Notes: generated from the letters alone by a model not told the origin. DNA of 35,357 nt from Desulfuromonadales bacterium GWC2_61_20 (GCA_001799485.1 MGTO01000018.1:1-35357), one strand, 5' to 3'. Shown: positions 16,372 to 24,868, numbered from the stretch's first letter. Translations and numbers: made by a program.

Positions 16372-17167
16372 AGCGTTTTTCGGCCTGCGCGAAAGGCCCT
16401 TCAGCAAGACCCCTGATCCGCGTTTTCTCTATTTGAGCCGTACCCATCGCGAAGCCTTGGCCCGTCTGCTGCACGCTGTCGAAGAGCGAGATACGGTCAT
16501 GCTGACCGGCGAAATCGGCTGCGGCAAGACCACCCTGTCGCGGGCGTTGATAGACGAGCTGGGCGAAGGCTATCGCGTCATCCTCATCATCAACCCCCGC
16601 TTGACGCCAATGGAATTTCTGCGGGTGCTGGCTCTGCGTCTCGGCATCGAGGAGCCTTCCCGGTTCAAGACCGATTTGCTCGAAGAGATCGGCGCCTTGC
16701 TTTTCGCCATGTATGAGCAGGGCGCGTGCCCGGTTCTGGTCATCGACGAGGCCCAGTTGGTGCCATTCAAGGAAACGTTCGATGAAATCCGGTTGTTGAC
16801 CAATTTTCAATTGGATGACCGCAACCTCCTCAGTATCGTGCTCATGGGCCAGCCGGAATTGCGGCGGCGTCTGGCGCATCGTGCTTATGAACCGTTGCGC
16901 CAGCGCATCGGTTTGCAGTACGACCTGCAGCCGCTGTCCCTGGCGGAAACGGCCGAGTATCTCGATTTTCGCATGCAGGCGTGCGGCGGCACGGCCGGGA
17001 CTTTCCTCCCCGCGGCGGTTGAACGGATTTTTCTCTATTCCGCCGGCATCCCGCGCAAAATTAATCATGTTGCCGCTCTGGCCCTCCTGGAGGGATTTGG
17101 CCGCGATACGCGGCTTATCGGCCCCGAGATTCTTGATGGGGTACTCTCCGAATTGAAGCTGGGATGA
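16364..17167 (+). CDS. ExeA/GspA-like AAA ATPase
   Basis: P-loop ATPase of the ExeA/GspA type, 267 residues from ATG 16364 (MYEAFFGLRERPFSKTPDPR), a family-typical opening. Walker A is GEIGCGKTT at 49-57, Walker B VLVIDEAQ at about 124-131, and a sensor segment MGQPELRRRL follows near 161-170. ExeA proteins load secretins through peptidoglycan using a C-terminal binding domain and a membrane segment. This protein stops after the ATPase core and has neither. It overlaps cheA by eight bases and precedes cheW, so it is made together with the signalling core. Its job here is unknown; assembly or positioning of the array or of a pilus/secretion machine is only a guess. Confidence 0.88.
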   Translation: MYEAFFGLRERPFSKTPDPRFLYLSRTHREALARLLHAVEERDTVMLTGEIGCGKTTLSRALIDELGEGYRVILIINPRLTPMEFLRVLALRLGIEEPSRFKTDLLEEIGALLFAMYEQGACPVLVIDEAQLVPFKETFDEIRLLTNFQLDDRNLLSIVLMGQPELRRRLAHRAYEPLRQRIGLQYDLQPLSLAETAEYLDFRMQACGGTAGTFLPAAVERIFLYSAGIPRKINHVAALALLEGFGRDTRLIGPEILDGVLSELKLG

Positions 17168-17186
17168 TCGAGTATCGGGAATCGCC

Positions 17187-17957
17187 ATGGATATAGCCGA
17201 AATCCGCAAAAAAGCCAAAGCCGGTCGCGACGCCGGCGTTGCTGCCGCTGCTGCTCCCCTCGCGCCGCAACCTCCGCCACCCATCGTCGAGGCGAAGACC
17301 GGCGTGGCGCCGCAAGTCCTGCCGGCCGCGCCTGCCGTCGTGGCCGCCCCGGTCGTGCCGGCGCCAGCGGTCATCGAGATGGTCGCGGCAGCGACGATCA
17401 CCGGATCTGGGGCGATGCCGGCCAGTTCTCCCGTCGACCCGCTCGATGCCCTGTTCAACTGGAATCCGGAGTTCTCCCTGGCGACGGAAGCGGGGTATCA
17501 GCAGGGACTGGAACATCGCGACGAGGAAGATGCTCGCCGCTGGCTGACTTTTTCCCTCGGCACCGAGGATTACGCCCTCGACATCACCCGTATCCGGGAA
17601 ATCATCAAGCCGCGAGAGATCACGGAAATCCCCCGGGTCCCCGATTTTCTCCTCGGGATCATTTCCCTGCGTGGTTCCATCATCCCGGTCTTTGATTTGC
17701 GCAATCGGCTCAAGCTGGGCAAGGGGGTCATCACCCCGGAGTCACGCATCATCGTCTGTCATCAGGGGCAGCGGGGGGCCGGATTGCTGGTCGATCGGAT
17801 TTCACAAGTTGTAACTCTTCCCGCGGGCAGGATTGAACCACCTCCCGCCATCCTCTCCGGGATCGATCGGGATCTGGTGGAAGGAGTCGGTCGCCACCAG
17901 GGGAAGATGATGATACTGTTGCAGTTGGCGAGTGTTCTGGATGCAGAACTAACCTGA
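17187..17957 (+). CDS. cheW: CheW adaptor with long Pro/Ala-rich N-terminus
   Basis: 256 residues, about 100 longer than ordinary CheW. Residues about 117-253 are the CheW domain (FSLGTEDYALDITRIREI, then PRVPDFLLGIISLRG, then IIPVFDLRNRLKLG, then GLLVDRISQV). Residues 17-85 are Ala/Pro/Val-rich and probably disordered. They are followed by PVDPLDALFNWNPEF (about 82-96), which could be a contact motif. It links CheA to receptors. A second, shorter CheW is encoded at 18347, so two adaptor types could give separate receptor pools or array layers. Confidence 0.93.
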   Translation: MDIAEIRKKAKAGRDAGVAAAAAPLAPQPPPPIVEAKTGVAPQVLPAAPAVVAAPVVPAPAVIEMVAAATITGSGAMPASSPVDPLDALFNWNPEFSLATEAGYQQGLEHRDEEDARRWLTFSLGTEDYALDITRIREIIKPREITEIPRVPDFLLGIISLRGSIIPVFDLRNRLKLGKGVITPESRIIVCHQGQRGAGLLVDRISQVVTLPAGRIEPPPAILSGIDRDLVEGVGRHQGKMMILLQLASVLDAELT

Positions 17958-17978
17958 CGCCTGTGAAAGGAGCGGCAT

Positions 17979-18350
17979 ATGTCCAAGAAGAAAATACTGA
18001 TCGTTGAGGACGAAGAAAGCTTGTTGAAGCTGGAAAGTATCCTTTTAACGTCCAAAGGTTACGAGGTGCGTGGGGTTCCCAACGGTTTGGCGGCCCTCGA
18101 GGCTTTGAAGGAGGAGAAGCCGGATCTGATCCTCCTGGACATCATGCTCCCCGAAATTGACGGGTTTGAGGTTTGCCGACGGATAAAAAGTGACCCGGAT
18201 AGCAAGCATATCCCGATTATCATGCTGACCGCCAAAAAGAGTCGGGAGGACATGGCCCGGGGTGAACAGGTCGGCGCCGACTGGTACATCACCAAACCCT
18301 TCAAGTCGGCCATGGTCATCGAAACGATTCAGCGGTTTCTCGCCAAATGA
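17979..18350 (+). CDS. CheY-like single-domain response regulator
   Basis: Receiver of 123 residues with E10/D11/E12, phospho-acceptor D54 (LLDIMLPEIDG), T84 (MLTAK) and K106 (ITKPF). AAAGGAG precedes the ATG. The LLDIMLP type differs from the TDINMP type of the other two stand-alone receivers in this cluster; it looks more like PilH or DivK-type receivers than flagellar CheY. The stop overlaps the next cheW (ATGA). It sits between the two adaptor genes. Confidence 0.92.
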   Translation: MSKKKILIVEDEESLLKLESILLTSKGYEVRGVPNGLAALEALKEEKPDLILLDIMLPEIDGFEVCRRIKSDPDSKHIPIIMLTAKKSREDMARGEQVGADWYITKPFKSAMVIETIQRFLAK

Positions 18351-18883
18351 AGAGCAATCTGAGCCGGGAGCAAGTGGCGGCGACGGAATCCGGAACGATG
18401 CGCCAGGAGATACAACTCGCCTGTTTCAGGGTCGGAGAGGCCATGTATGCCCTCGATATCCTGCGGATCAAGGAGATCATCCGGCCGCAGAAACCGACCC
18501 GGGTGCCCCGGGCTCCTGATTTTGTCGAAGGAGTGATCAATTTGCGGGGCGCGGTGATCCCCATCATCGATCTGCGCAAGCGTTTTGAACTGAATGCAGC
18601 GGAAAACGATCGCCGGGCCCGGGTGATAATTTGTTCTCTGTCCGGGAAAATCCTCGGCCTGATGGTCGATGAGGTCGCCGAGGTCCGGCGTTATGGCCGC
18701 CAGGAAATCCAACCAACTCCGCAGTATCTCAAAGGGCGGGGCGCCGAGTTTTTTCATGGGGTTTGCCGGCGCGATGACGACCTGATCATGGTGATCGATC
18801 TCGAACGTATTCTGACTTCCGGCGAAAGAATGGATCTCGACCAGATTGCCCGGATGCAGCAGGAAGAAGGACCGGGCGGTTGA
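18347..18883 (+). CDS. cheW: CheW adaptor (second)
   Basis: Compact CheW of 178 residues: ACFRVGEAMYALDILRIKEI, then PRAPDFVEGVINLRG, then VIPIIDLRKRFEL, then LGLMVDEVAEV. A short tail (about 160-178) is Met/Gln/Glu-rich. Its ATG overlaps the preceding CheY stop by four bases, so the two are coupled. It shares the INLRG/ISLRG hallmark with the longer CheW at 17187 but has no N-terminal extension. Confidence 0.95.
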   Translation: MKSNLSREQVAATESGTMRQEIQLACFRVGEAMYALDILRIKEIIRPQKPTRVPRAPDFVEGVINLRGAVIPIIDLRKRFELNAAENDRRARVIICSLSGKILGLMVDEVAEVRRYGRQEIQPTPQYLKGRGAEFFHGVCRRDDDLIMVIDLERILTSGERMDLDQIARMQQEEGPGG

Positions 18884-18932
18884 GCTATTTGTCCGGGTTC
18901 GTTGCCATTATCACGATTTCACGAGGTCAGGC

Positions 18933-19925
18933 ATGATTTTCAGCTGTCCCGTCTGCGCGGCGCGCGTCCGCCTGGATCCTTCCCGGCATGCCGGGAAAAG
19001 GATCAAGCTGCGCTGCAGCAAGTGTGCGGAGGTGTTTCAGGTCGAGGTGCCGGCGGCTCCGGCTGCAGTTCCCGAACCCGGTCTGCCGCCGGCGATGGCC
19101 GCCGTCACAGGCTCAGGCGAGCCTCCTGCGGCTGGGGCGGGGACGTTGAAAGTTCTGGTCGCCCATGGTGATCATGCCCTGTGCCGGACGATCAGCGGCG
19201 TCCTTTCCCGACATGCCGATATCGCTCTGACTCTCTGTCACAGTGGCCACGAGGCCCTCGGCGTCATGGAGCAAACGGTACCGGCGGTGGCGGTGGTCGA
19301 TGTCGCCCTGCCCGGTCTTTTTGCCTTCGAGCTGGTGGAAAAGGTGCGCCGGCGGGCCGGGCTCGATCAGGTCAAGCTGATCCTGCTCAGCTCCGTCTAC
19401 AATAAAATGGCCTACAAGCGGACCCCTTCGTCCCTTTACGGGGCCGATGATTATATCGAAAAGCACCATATCGCCTTTGATCTGGTTGAAAAAATCCGCC
19501 GCCTGGCCCAGAGTCCGGCGGCCCCCCCGCCGACGACCTTTGCGGCACCGCCAGCTCCCGTGGAAATCGAACTTGCCGGCAAGAGCCCGGCCGAAGTCGA
19601 GGAGTTGACGCGAATCAAGGACGTCAATGCCCGGATTCAGTCCGACGAGCTGACGGAGTACGCCGCCACCGGTACCGATGAGGCCATGGAAAAGGCCTTG
19701 CGTCTGGCCCGTATTATCGTTTCCGATATTGCTCTCTATAATCAGGATCGGGTGGAGGAGGGGGTCCGCAATGGGACCTTTTTCGTTTTGCTCGAAGGCG
19801 AAATCAATGAGGGACGCCGGCTGTTTTCCGGGCGGGTGGCGGCAGACGTCCCCCATCGGGAGCAGATGCTGGAACATGCTTTCAATAACTTCATCGAGCG
19901 CCGCCGGCGCGAACTCAAGCTTTAG
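18933..19925 (+). CDS. MJ0042 zinc-ribbon / degenerate receiver protein with unassigned C-terminal domain
   Basis: 330 residues from ATG 18933, with GAGG six bases upstream. Residues 1-38 are an MJ0042-type zinc ribbon (CPVC at 5-8, CSKC at 28-31). A Pro/Ala linker leads to a receiver-like domain at about 72-192. It keeps D123 (VVDVALP), S153/S154 and K177, but the metal-binding acids at the end of the first strand read H78-G79-D80 where the usual residues are D-D. That suggests weak or no phosphorylation. Residues about 215-330 form an uncharacterised helical domain (EELTRIKDVNARIQ, then ALRLARIIVSDIALYNQDR, then GRVAADVPHREQMLEHAFNN). Context is chemosensory signalling. I do not know a function for the C-terminal part. 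Confidence 0.85.
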   Translation: MIFSCPVCAARVRLDPSRHAGKRIKLRCSKCAEVFQVEVPAAPAAVPEPGLPPAMAAVTGSGEPPAAGAGTLKVLVAHGDHALCRTISGVLSRHADIALTLCHSGHEALGVMEQTVPAVAVVDVALPGLFAFELVEKVRRRAGLDQVKLILLSSVYNKMAYKRTPSSLYGADDYIEKHHIAFDLVEKIRRLAQSPAAPPPTTFAAPPAPVEIELAGKSPAEVEELTRIKDVNARIQSDELTEYAATGTDEAMEKALRLARIIVSDIALYNQDRVEEGVRNGTFFVLLEGEINEGRRLFSGRVAADVPHREQMLEHAFNNFIERRRRELKL

Positions 19926-19943
19926 CAACGGGGTCAGGGTGTC

Positions 19944-21950
19944 GTGAACGAACCGATCATGATCGACCAGATGCTTGCCGCCGCAGACGAAGAAGTTCGC
20001 CTGCTCGGCCTGAAGACTCTCGCCCGGGATGGAGCGGAAGCCCGTCTTGACGCCGTCTTTCGCGCTCTCGGTGATGTCAGTTGGCGCGTTCGCAAAGAGG
20101 CCGTCGACATCTTCCTCTCTTTGCCGGTGACGACCCAGTTGGCCGGCGAAGTCATCGAACTCCTCCACTCCGAGGACAACGCCGGCCTGCGTAACGCGGC
20201 GGTGGAAATTCTCGTGGCGCAGGGCCGCGCCGCCGTCCCCTACCTGGTGGAAGAACTGCACTGCAGCGACCATGACGTGCGGAAATTCGTTCTCGATATC
20301 CTCGGTGAAATCGGCGATGACTCGGCGACGGCGGCGATGGTGGCGACCTTGGCCGATCCCGACGGCAATGTCCGCGCCGCGGCCGCCGAGAACCTCGGCA
20401 AGTTGCGCAGCGCCGCCGCCGTGCCCGCATTGCTCGATGCCCTGGACGGCCCGGATCTGCTGCAACGCTTCACCATTCTCGAAGCCCTCGGGCAGATCGG
20501 GGTCAAGGTGCCTTCCCTGCGGCTCTTGCCGCTGAATCAGAATCGCCTGTTACGCAAGGCCCTCTTTGATTGTCTGGGTAAGATCGGCGATGAGGATGCC
20601 ATTCCCATCCTCACGGCCGGGTTGCGCGACGACATGCGCAATGCCCGTGAGGCCGCGGCGATGGCCTTGTCGCGGCTTTGCCCGCACTTCGAGGCACGGA
20701 TTCGCAAGACGGTTGCTGCCCTGGGTGGCACCGCCGAAGTCATGGTTCTGGCCGAACTCCTCGACAGTCACGATCCCGCCGTCCGCCAATCGGCCGTGCG
20801 CCTGATCGGCTGGTCTGGTGATGTGCGCCTGGCCAGTCGTCTGCTGGATTTGCTCGATCACGAAGAACTGCGTCAGGAGGCCGCCGCCGGGTTGGTCGGT
20901 TTCGGTCCGGAAGCGGCAAAAACCCTTATGACCTTGTGGCCGGAGGCGAGCCAGCGCATGCGGGCTTACATGGCCTACATTTTTGCCGAGACCGGCTGCG
21001 TGGCCGCCATCGGCCTCCTCCAGTCGGCCCTGGCCGCGTCCGACAGCGAACTGCGGATGACGGCGCTGCAGGCACTGGGCCGGTTGGGTGGAGTGGAACA
21101 ATTGCCGACTCTGGCCCAGCTGCTCAACGATGAAGTGTCCGAAGTCGGCGAAGCGGCGGTGCAGGCCATCTGCCATCTTGGCGAGCGTTTTCGCGAGCAG
21201 GCGGTGGCCGCCCTGGCGCCCCAGCTGGTCGCCGAGGACCCCGCCGTGCGCATGCGTATTGTCCAGATTCTTTCCCGTCTCGGCGGGGCCGGGATCGAGC
21301 ATTACCTGGCTTTTGCCCTCAAGGACGAGTCGGCCCTGGTTCGTCGGGCCGCGGTCAGGGCCTGTGAAGGCCAATCCGGGGAAAGCCAGATCCAGTCCCT
21401 GATGCTCGCCTTGACCGACGAGGATAACGAGGTGCGACGCCTGGCGGCAGAGGCCCTGGGTGCCAGTGGCAATCCGCAGGTGATGCGTCCCCTCGAACTG
21501 GCCCTGCGCGATGAAGATATCTGGGTCAGAAGTGCCGCGGTCCGCGCCCTTGGCCGGGTGGGCCGGGGCGATGCCGTGAACGTCATCGAGGGGGCCTTGC
21601 ACGACCCCGTCGGCCTGGTCGTGATCGCGGCCCTGGAAACCCTGGAGGAAGTCGCCGGAGATCGCGCCGCGACGCGGATGGTTGAGCTCCTCGGGCATGA
21701 CGACGAAGAAGTCGTCAGCGCCGCCTTGCAGCTCCTCTCCCGTTCCGGGCAGATGGACTGGATCGAAGGGGTCGCCGAGGGGCTGCTGAATCATCACCAC
21801 TGGGAGGTCAGGACTGCTTTCGCCAGAATTTTCGCCGAAGCGCGCGGCGCCGCGTGCCGGGGCCAGCTGGAAGAGCGTTTGCTGGTCGAGGGGGAAGAAC
21901 TGGTCAGGCAGCAGCTCCGTGACCTCCTCATGTGGTTGCAGGAACTATAA
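19944..21950 (+). CDS. HEAT / PBS-lyase-like repeat protein
   Basis: 668 residues made almost entirely of helical repeats of about 31 residues, such as DPDGNVRAAAAENLGKL, DEDNEVRRLAAEALG and DEDIWVRSAAVRALGRVG. This is the pattern of HEAT/PBS-lyase repeats, and I estimate around 20 copies. There is no catalytic motif, signal peptide or membrane segment. The start is GTG 19944 (MNEPIMIDQ); ATG 19959 is possible. It probably serves as a protein-protein scaffold. Its position between the zinc-ribbon receiver and cheR ties it to the signalling cluster. The remaining gap to cheR is only 16 nt. Confidence 0.9.
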   Translation: MNEPIMIDQMLAAADEEVRLLGLKTLARDGAEARLDAVFRALGDVSWRVRKEAVDIFLSLPVTTQLAGEVIELLHSEDNAGLRNAAVEILVAQGRAAVPYLVEELHCSDHDVRKFVLDILGEIGDDSATAAMVATLADPDGNVRAAAAENLGKLRSAAAVPALLDALDGPDLLQRFTILEALGQIGVKVPSLRLLPLNQNRLLRKALFDCLGKIGDEDAIPILTAGLRDDMRNAREAAAMALSRLCPHFEARIRKTVAALGGTAEVMVLAELLDSHDPAVRQSAVRLIGWSGDVRLASRLLDLLDHEELRQEAAAGLVGFGPEAAKTLMTLWPEASQRMRAYMAYIFAETGCVAAIGLLQSALAASDSELRMTALQALGRLGGVEQLPTLAQLLNDEVSEVGEAAVQAICHLGERFREQAVAALAPQLVAEDPAVRMRIVQILSRLGGAGIEHYLAFALKDESALVRRAAVRACEGQSGESQIQSLMLALTDEDNEVRRLAAEALGASGNPQVMRPLELALRDEDIWVRSAAVRALGRVGRGDAVNVIEGALHDPVGLVVIAALETLEEVAGDRAATRMVELLGHDDEEVVSAALQLLSRSGQMDWIEGVAEGLLNHHHWEVRTAFARIFAEARGAACRGQLEERLLVEGEELVRQQLRDLLMWLQEL

Positions 21951-21966
21951 GGGTTAAGAACTCTCG

Positions 21967-22845
21967 ATGCTCTTTTTCCCCCCTGACATTGCCATGAACG
22001 ATGAGGAATTCCGCCTGCTGCGGGATTTCGTCTATCAACATTGCGGCCTCCATTTCAACGAGGATTCACGCTACCTGCTGGAAAAGCGCCTCAACAAGCG
22101 ACTCGCCCACCATCAGCTGAAGAGCTTCAAGGATTACTACTATCTGCTGCGCTACAACCCGAACAAGGAGCACGAACTCAACGAAGTGGTTGATGCCCTG
22201 ACCACCAACGAGACCTATTTCTTCCGCGAGGAGTTTCAGCTCAAGACCTTTACCCAGGAGATTCTTCCCGAAATTCGCAAGCGCAAGGAGAGTCAGGGGG
22301 AGCGCCGGCTGCGGATCTGGAGCGCCGGCTGCTCCACCGGGGAGGAACCATACACCATCGCCATGCTCATGCTGGAGCTCCCCTTTCTACAGAACTGGCA
22401 GATCGACATCATCGGCACCGATATCAGCCAGAAGGTGTTGCAGGTCGCCCGCAAAGGCGTTTATGGCAATTCCTCCTTCCGTTCCACCGACCCGGTCTAT
22501 CAACAGCGCTACTTCACCGAGGTCGATGGCAAATTTCGTATCGCCGACAAAGTCAAGAACCTTGTCACCATCAGTCACCTCAATCTCTTCGATGCTCCCC
22601 GGGTCGCTCTCCTCGGCAAGATGGACATCGTCTTCTGTCGCAATGTCATCATCTATTTCGATCCCGCCGGCAAGAAGCGCGTCGTCGAAAGCTTTTACCA
22701 GCGGCTCCAGCCGGAAGGTTTTCTCCTCCTCGGTCATTCCGAGTCGCTCATGAATATCACCAATGCCTTTGCCCTGCGCCACTTCGCCCACGATATGGTT
22801 TATCAGCGCCCGGTCATGCTCGCTCCCCCCGGAGGTGCCCCATGA
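21967..22845 (+). CDS. cheR: Chemoreceptor methyltransferase CheR
   Basis: SAM-dependent glutamate methyltransferase for receptor adaptation. The N-terminal helical domain (about 10-85) is followed by NETYFFRE, the SAM-binding WSAGCSTGEEPYTIAM segment, DIIGTDIS, and CRNVIIYFDP with the GHSES end. No C-terminal TPR or receptor pentapeptide-binding extension is obvious. The start is ATG 21967 or ATG 21994 (MNDEEFRLL); neither has a clear ribosome-binding site. Its stop overlaps cheB (ATGA). Presence of CheR implies methylated receptors encoded elsewhere. Confidence 0.97.
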   Translation: MLFFPPDIAMNDEEFRLLRDFVYQHCGLHFNEDSRYLLEKRLNKRLAHHQLKSFKDYYYLLRYNPNKEHELNEVVDALTTNETYFFREEFQLKTFTQEILPEIRKRKESQGERRLRIWSAGCSTGEEPYTIAMLMLELPFLQNWQIDIIGTDISQKVLQVARKGVYGNSSFRSTDPVYQQRYFTEVDGKFRIADKVKNLVTISHLNLFDAPRVALLGKMDIVFCRNVIIYFDPAGKKRVVESFYQRLQPEGFLLLGHSESLMNITNAFALRHFAHDMVYQRPVMLAPPGGAP

Positions 22846-23894
22846 CGGATAAGGTCAGGGTTCTGGTGGTTGACGACTCCGCCTACAATCGTCGGACCAT
22901 CATCAAGATGCTGGAGTCGATCCCCGGCGTCGAGGTGGTCGGCTATGCCTGCGACGGCGAGGAAGCCCTGCGCAAGGTCTTTGACCTCAGCCCCGATCTG
23001 GTCACCCTCGATCTGGAAATGCCGCGCATGGATGGGTTCACCTTCCTGCGCATCGTCATGAACAGCAAACCGACCCCGGTGATTGTCGTTTCCGCCCGCT
23101 CCGAGGATCAGAACGTCTTTCGGGCTCTCGACTTCGGTGCCGTGGAGTTTGTCGCCAAACCCTCGGCGCGCATCTCTCCCGAACTCTTCGATATCCGCGA
23201 TGACCTTGTGCGCAAGGTGCGGGAGATTGCCCATACCGACATGAAGAAGGTGCTGCGGCGGGCAGCGGCTTTGTCGCCGGCCGTTTCCCTGACCCGACCG
23301 TTATCGGCCAGCGGCATGCAGACCCAGATGCAGGTGGTGATCGCCGCTTCGACGGGGGGGCCGCCGGCCCTGCAGACGATCTTCTCCGCCATCCGCGAAC
23401 CTCTCCCCATCGGTTTTGCCATCGCCCAGCACATGCCCCCCGGCTTTACCCGGGCTTTCGCCGAGCGTCTGGGCAAAGCCTCGGCCCTCGAGATCCGCGA
23501 AGCGGCCACGGGCGATGTCATGGCCCCCGGACTGGTGCTGGTCGCGCCCGGTGGCAGGAACCTCACCTTCCGCCGACGCGGGGGGGAGGTCCTGGTGGAC
23601 GTCACTCCGCCCGAGAACGACCAGCGCTATGTCCCTTCGGCCGACATCCTCTTTACCTCGGCGGCCGCGACCTTTGGCGACAAGCTGGTCGGGGTGGTGT
23701 TGACCGGCATGGGCAACGATGGCGCGCGGGGGGTCGTGAACGTCAAGCAGAACGGCGGGCGGATCATTGCCGAGGCCGAGGAAAGCAGTGTCGTCTTCGG
23801 CATGCCCAAGGAAGCGATTGCCACCGGCAAAGTCGATCGGGTCGTGCCGCTCCCCCTGGTTTGTGGCGAGATTATGCGGGCGTGTGGTTACTGA
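22842..23894 (+). CDS. cheB: Chemotaxis methylesterase CheB
   Basis: Protein-glutamate methylesterase/deamidase opposing CheR. The receiver domain (about 4-120) has D11/D12, D57 (VTLDLEMPRMDG) and K107. The C-terminal esterase has the triad S170 (AASTGGP), H197 (AQHMPPGFT) and D293 (GMGNDGARG). The 350-residue length is standard. GGAGG precedes the ATG, which overlaps the cheR stop by four bases. Its receiver is one of six in the cluster that can draw phosphate from the single CheA. Confidence 0.98.
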   Translation: MTDKVRVLVVDDSAYNRRTIIKMLESIPGVEVVGYACDGEEALRKVFDLSPDLVTLDLEMPRMDGFTFLRIVMNSKPTPVIVVSARSEDQNVFRALDFGAVEFVAKPSARISPELFDIRDDLVRKVREIAHTDMKKVLRRAAALSPAVSLTRPLSASGMQTQMQVVIAASTGGPPALQTIFSAIREPLPIGFAIAQHMPPGFTRAFAERLGKASALEIREAATGDVMAPGLVLVAPGGRNLTFRRRGGEVLVDVTPPENDQRYVPSADILFTSAAATFGDKLVGVVLTGMGNDGARGVVNVKQNGGRIIAEAEESSVVFGMPKEAIATGKVDRVVPLPLVCGEIMRACGY

Positions 23895-23980
23895 CGGGTG
23901 CAAGGTGGGGCGGGCAGAGCGACCGCGGCCCTTTGGAGCGTGATAAACGGGATGTTCATTTGTGCCGAATGCTGGTAGGA

Positions 23981-23996
23981 TGGCCCGGTTTACGCT
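23981..23996 (+). promoter_or_regulatory. Possible sigma54 (-24/-12) promoter
   Basis: TGGCCCGGTTTACGCT matches the sigma54 element well at -24 (TGGC.CG) and has GC at the correct ten-base distance for -12, but lacks the TT before GC. It lies in the 132-nt gap after cheB. RNA would begin near 24007, just before the AAGGAG of the GAF gene, which agrees with ATG 24027 as start. Confidence 0.4.
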
Positions 23997-24026
23997 GCGA
24001 TGATTCATGCAAGGAGAGATGAGGCG

Positions 24027-24851
24027 ATGACCGAGCGGGAAGAGGACAAACTGGCGGGCAAGAAGGCCGAGGAATTCCTCCAGGTATTCAAGAAGGGGGC
24101 GGAATTCACCCAGGATTTGCTCAAGGAGAATGAGCGGCTGCGTTACCGGCTGCTGCAACTCGAGGAAGGGGTCCGCGGCGAGTCCGGCGGTGCTGAGGAT
24201 AGCGAGACGGTGCGCATGCGTTTGCGCATCGAGGAACTCGAGCGGCAGAAGGACGAAATTCTCGGACGGATCAAGCAGGTCGAGGCGGAAAACCACGATT
24301 TCGCCAACCGCTATATCGACATCGAGAATGAAAACAACATGCTGGCGAATCTCTACATCGCCTCCTATCAGCTCCATTCGACCCTCGATTTTCGCGAGGT
24401 GCTGCAGGTCATCACCGAGATCGTCATCAACCTCATCGGCGCCGAAGAGTTCGCCATCATGCTTCTCGATGAGAAGACCAACAAGTTGCAGGCGGTGGTG
24501 GCCGAGGGGCTCGACCAGCGGGAAATCCCTTCCGTGGGGATCGGTGACGGGATCATCGGCCAGATGGCCAAGACCGGAGAAAACTACTTTATCGACGATA
24601 TGGAAGGGTATGTCCGCGACTTCGGCCATCCCCTGGTCTGCATCCCCCTGAAGATCAAGGAACATGTCATCGGGGTCATTGTTATCTACAAATTGCTGGT
24701 CCAGAAGAGTCGGTTTGCCGAGGTCGATTTCGAACTCTTTACCCTCCTCGCCGGGCATGCGGCAACCGCCATCTTCTCATCCAAACTGTATTCGGAATCC
24801 GAGCGCAAGCTCTCGACCATTCAGGGCTTCCTCGATCTGCTGACCAAATAG
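24027..24851 (+). CDS. Coiled-coil / GAF-domain protein
   Basis: 274 residues from ATG 24027; a GAGG and an AAGGAG lie just upstream. Residues about 10-115 are a highly charged coiled coil (ENERLRYRLLQLEE, then EELERQKDEILGRIKQVEAEN). Residues about 118-265 are a GAF domain (FREVLQVITEIVINLIGAEEFAIMLLD split over two strands, then VGIGDGIIGQMAKTGENY, then PLVCIPLKIKEHVIGVIVIY). No kinase, cyclase or other output follows. It is probably a cytoplasmic sensor or adaptor, ligand unknown. ATG 24000 would add nine residues but would lie upstream of the predicted sigma54 RNA start. It precedes the last CheY by 17 nt. Confidence 0.85.
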   Translation: MTEREEDKLAGKKAEEFLQVFKKGAEFTQDLLKENERLRYRLLQLEEGVRGESGGAEDSETVRMRLRIEELERQKDEILGRIKQVEAENHDFANRYIDIENENNMLANLYIASYQLHSTLDFREVLQVITEIVINLIGAEEFAIMLLDEKTNKLQAVVAEGLDQREIPSVGIGDGIIGQMAKTGENYFIDDMEGYVRDFGHPLVCIPLKIKEHVIGVIVIYKLLVQKSRFAEVDFELFTLLAGHAATAIFSSKLYSESERKLSTIQGFLDLLTK

Positions 24852-24868
24852 TTTCCGGAGGCGTTCTC

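Noticed and set aside
23301-24758. 485-codon frame antisense to cheB and the GAF gene
   Set aside because: It crosses two clear genes and the gap between them, with Asp/Leu-rich mirror composition.
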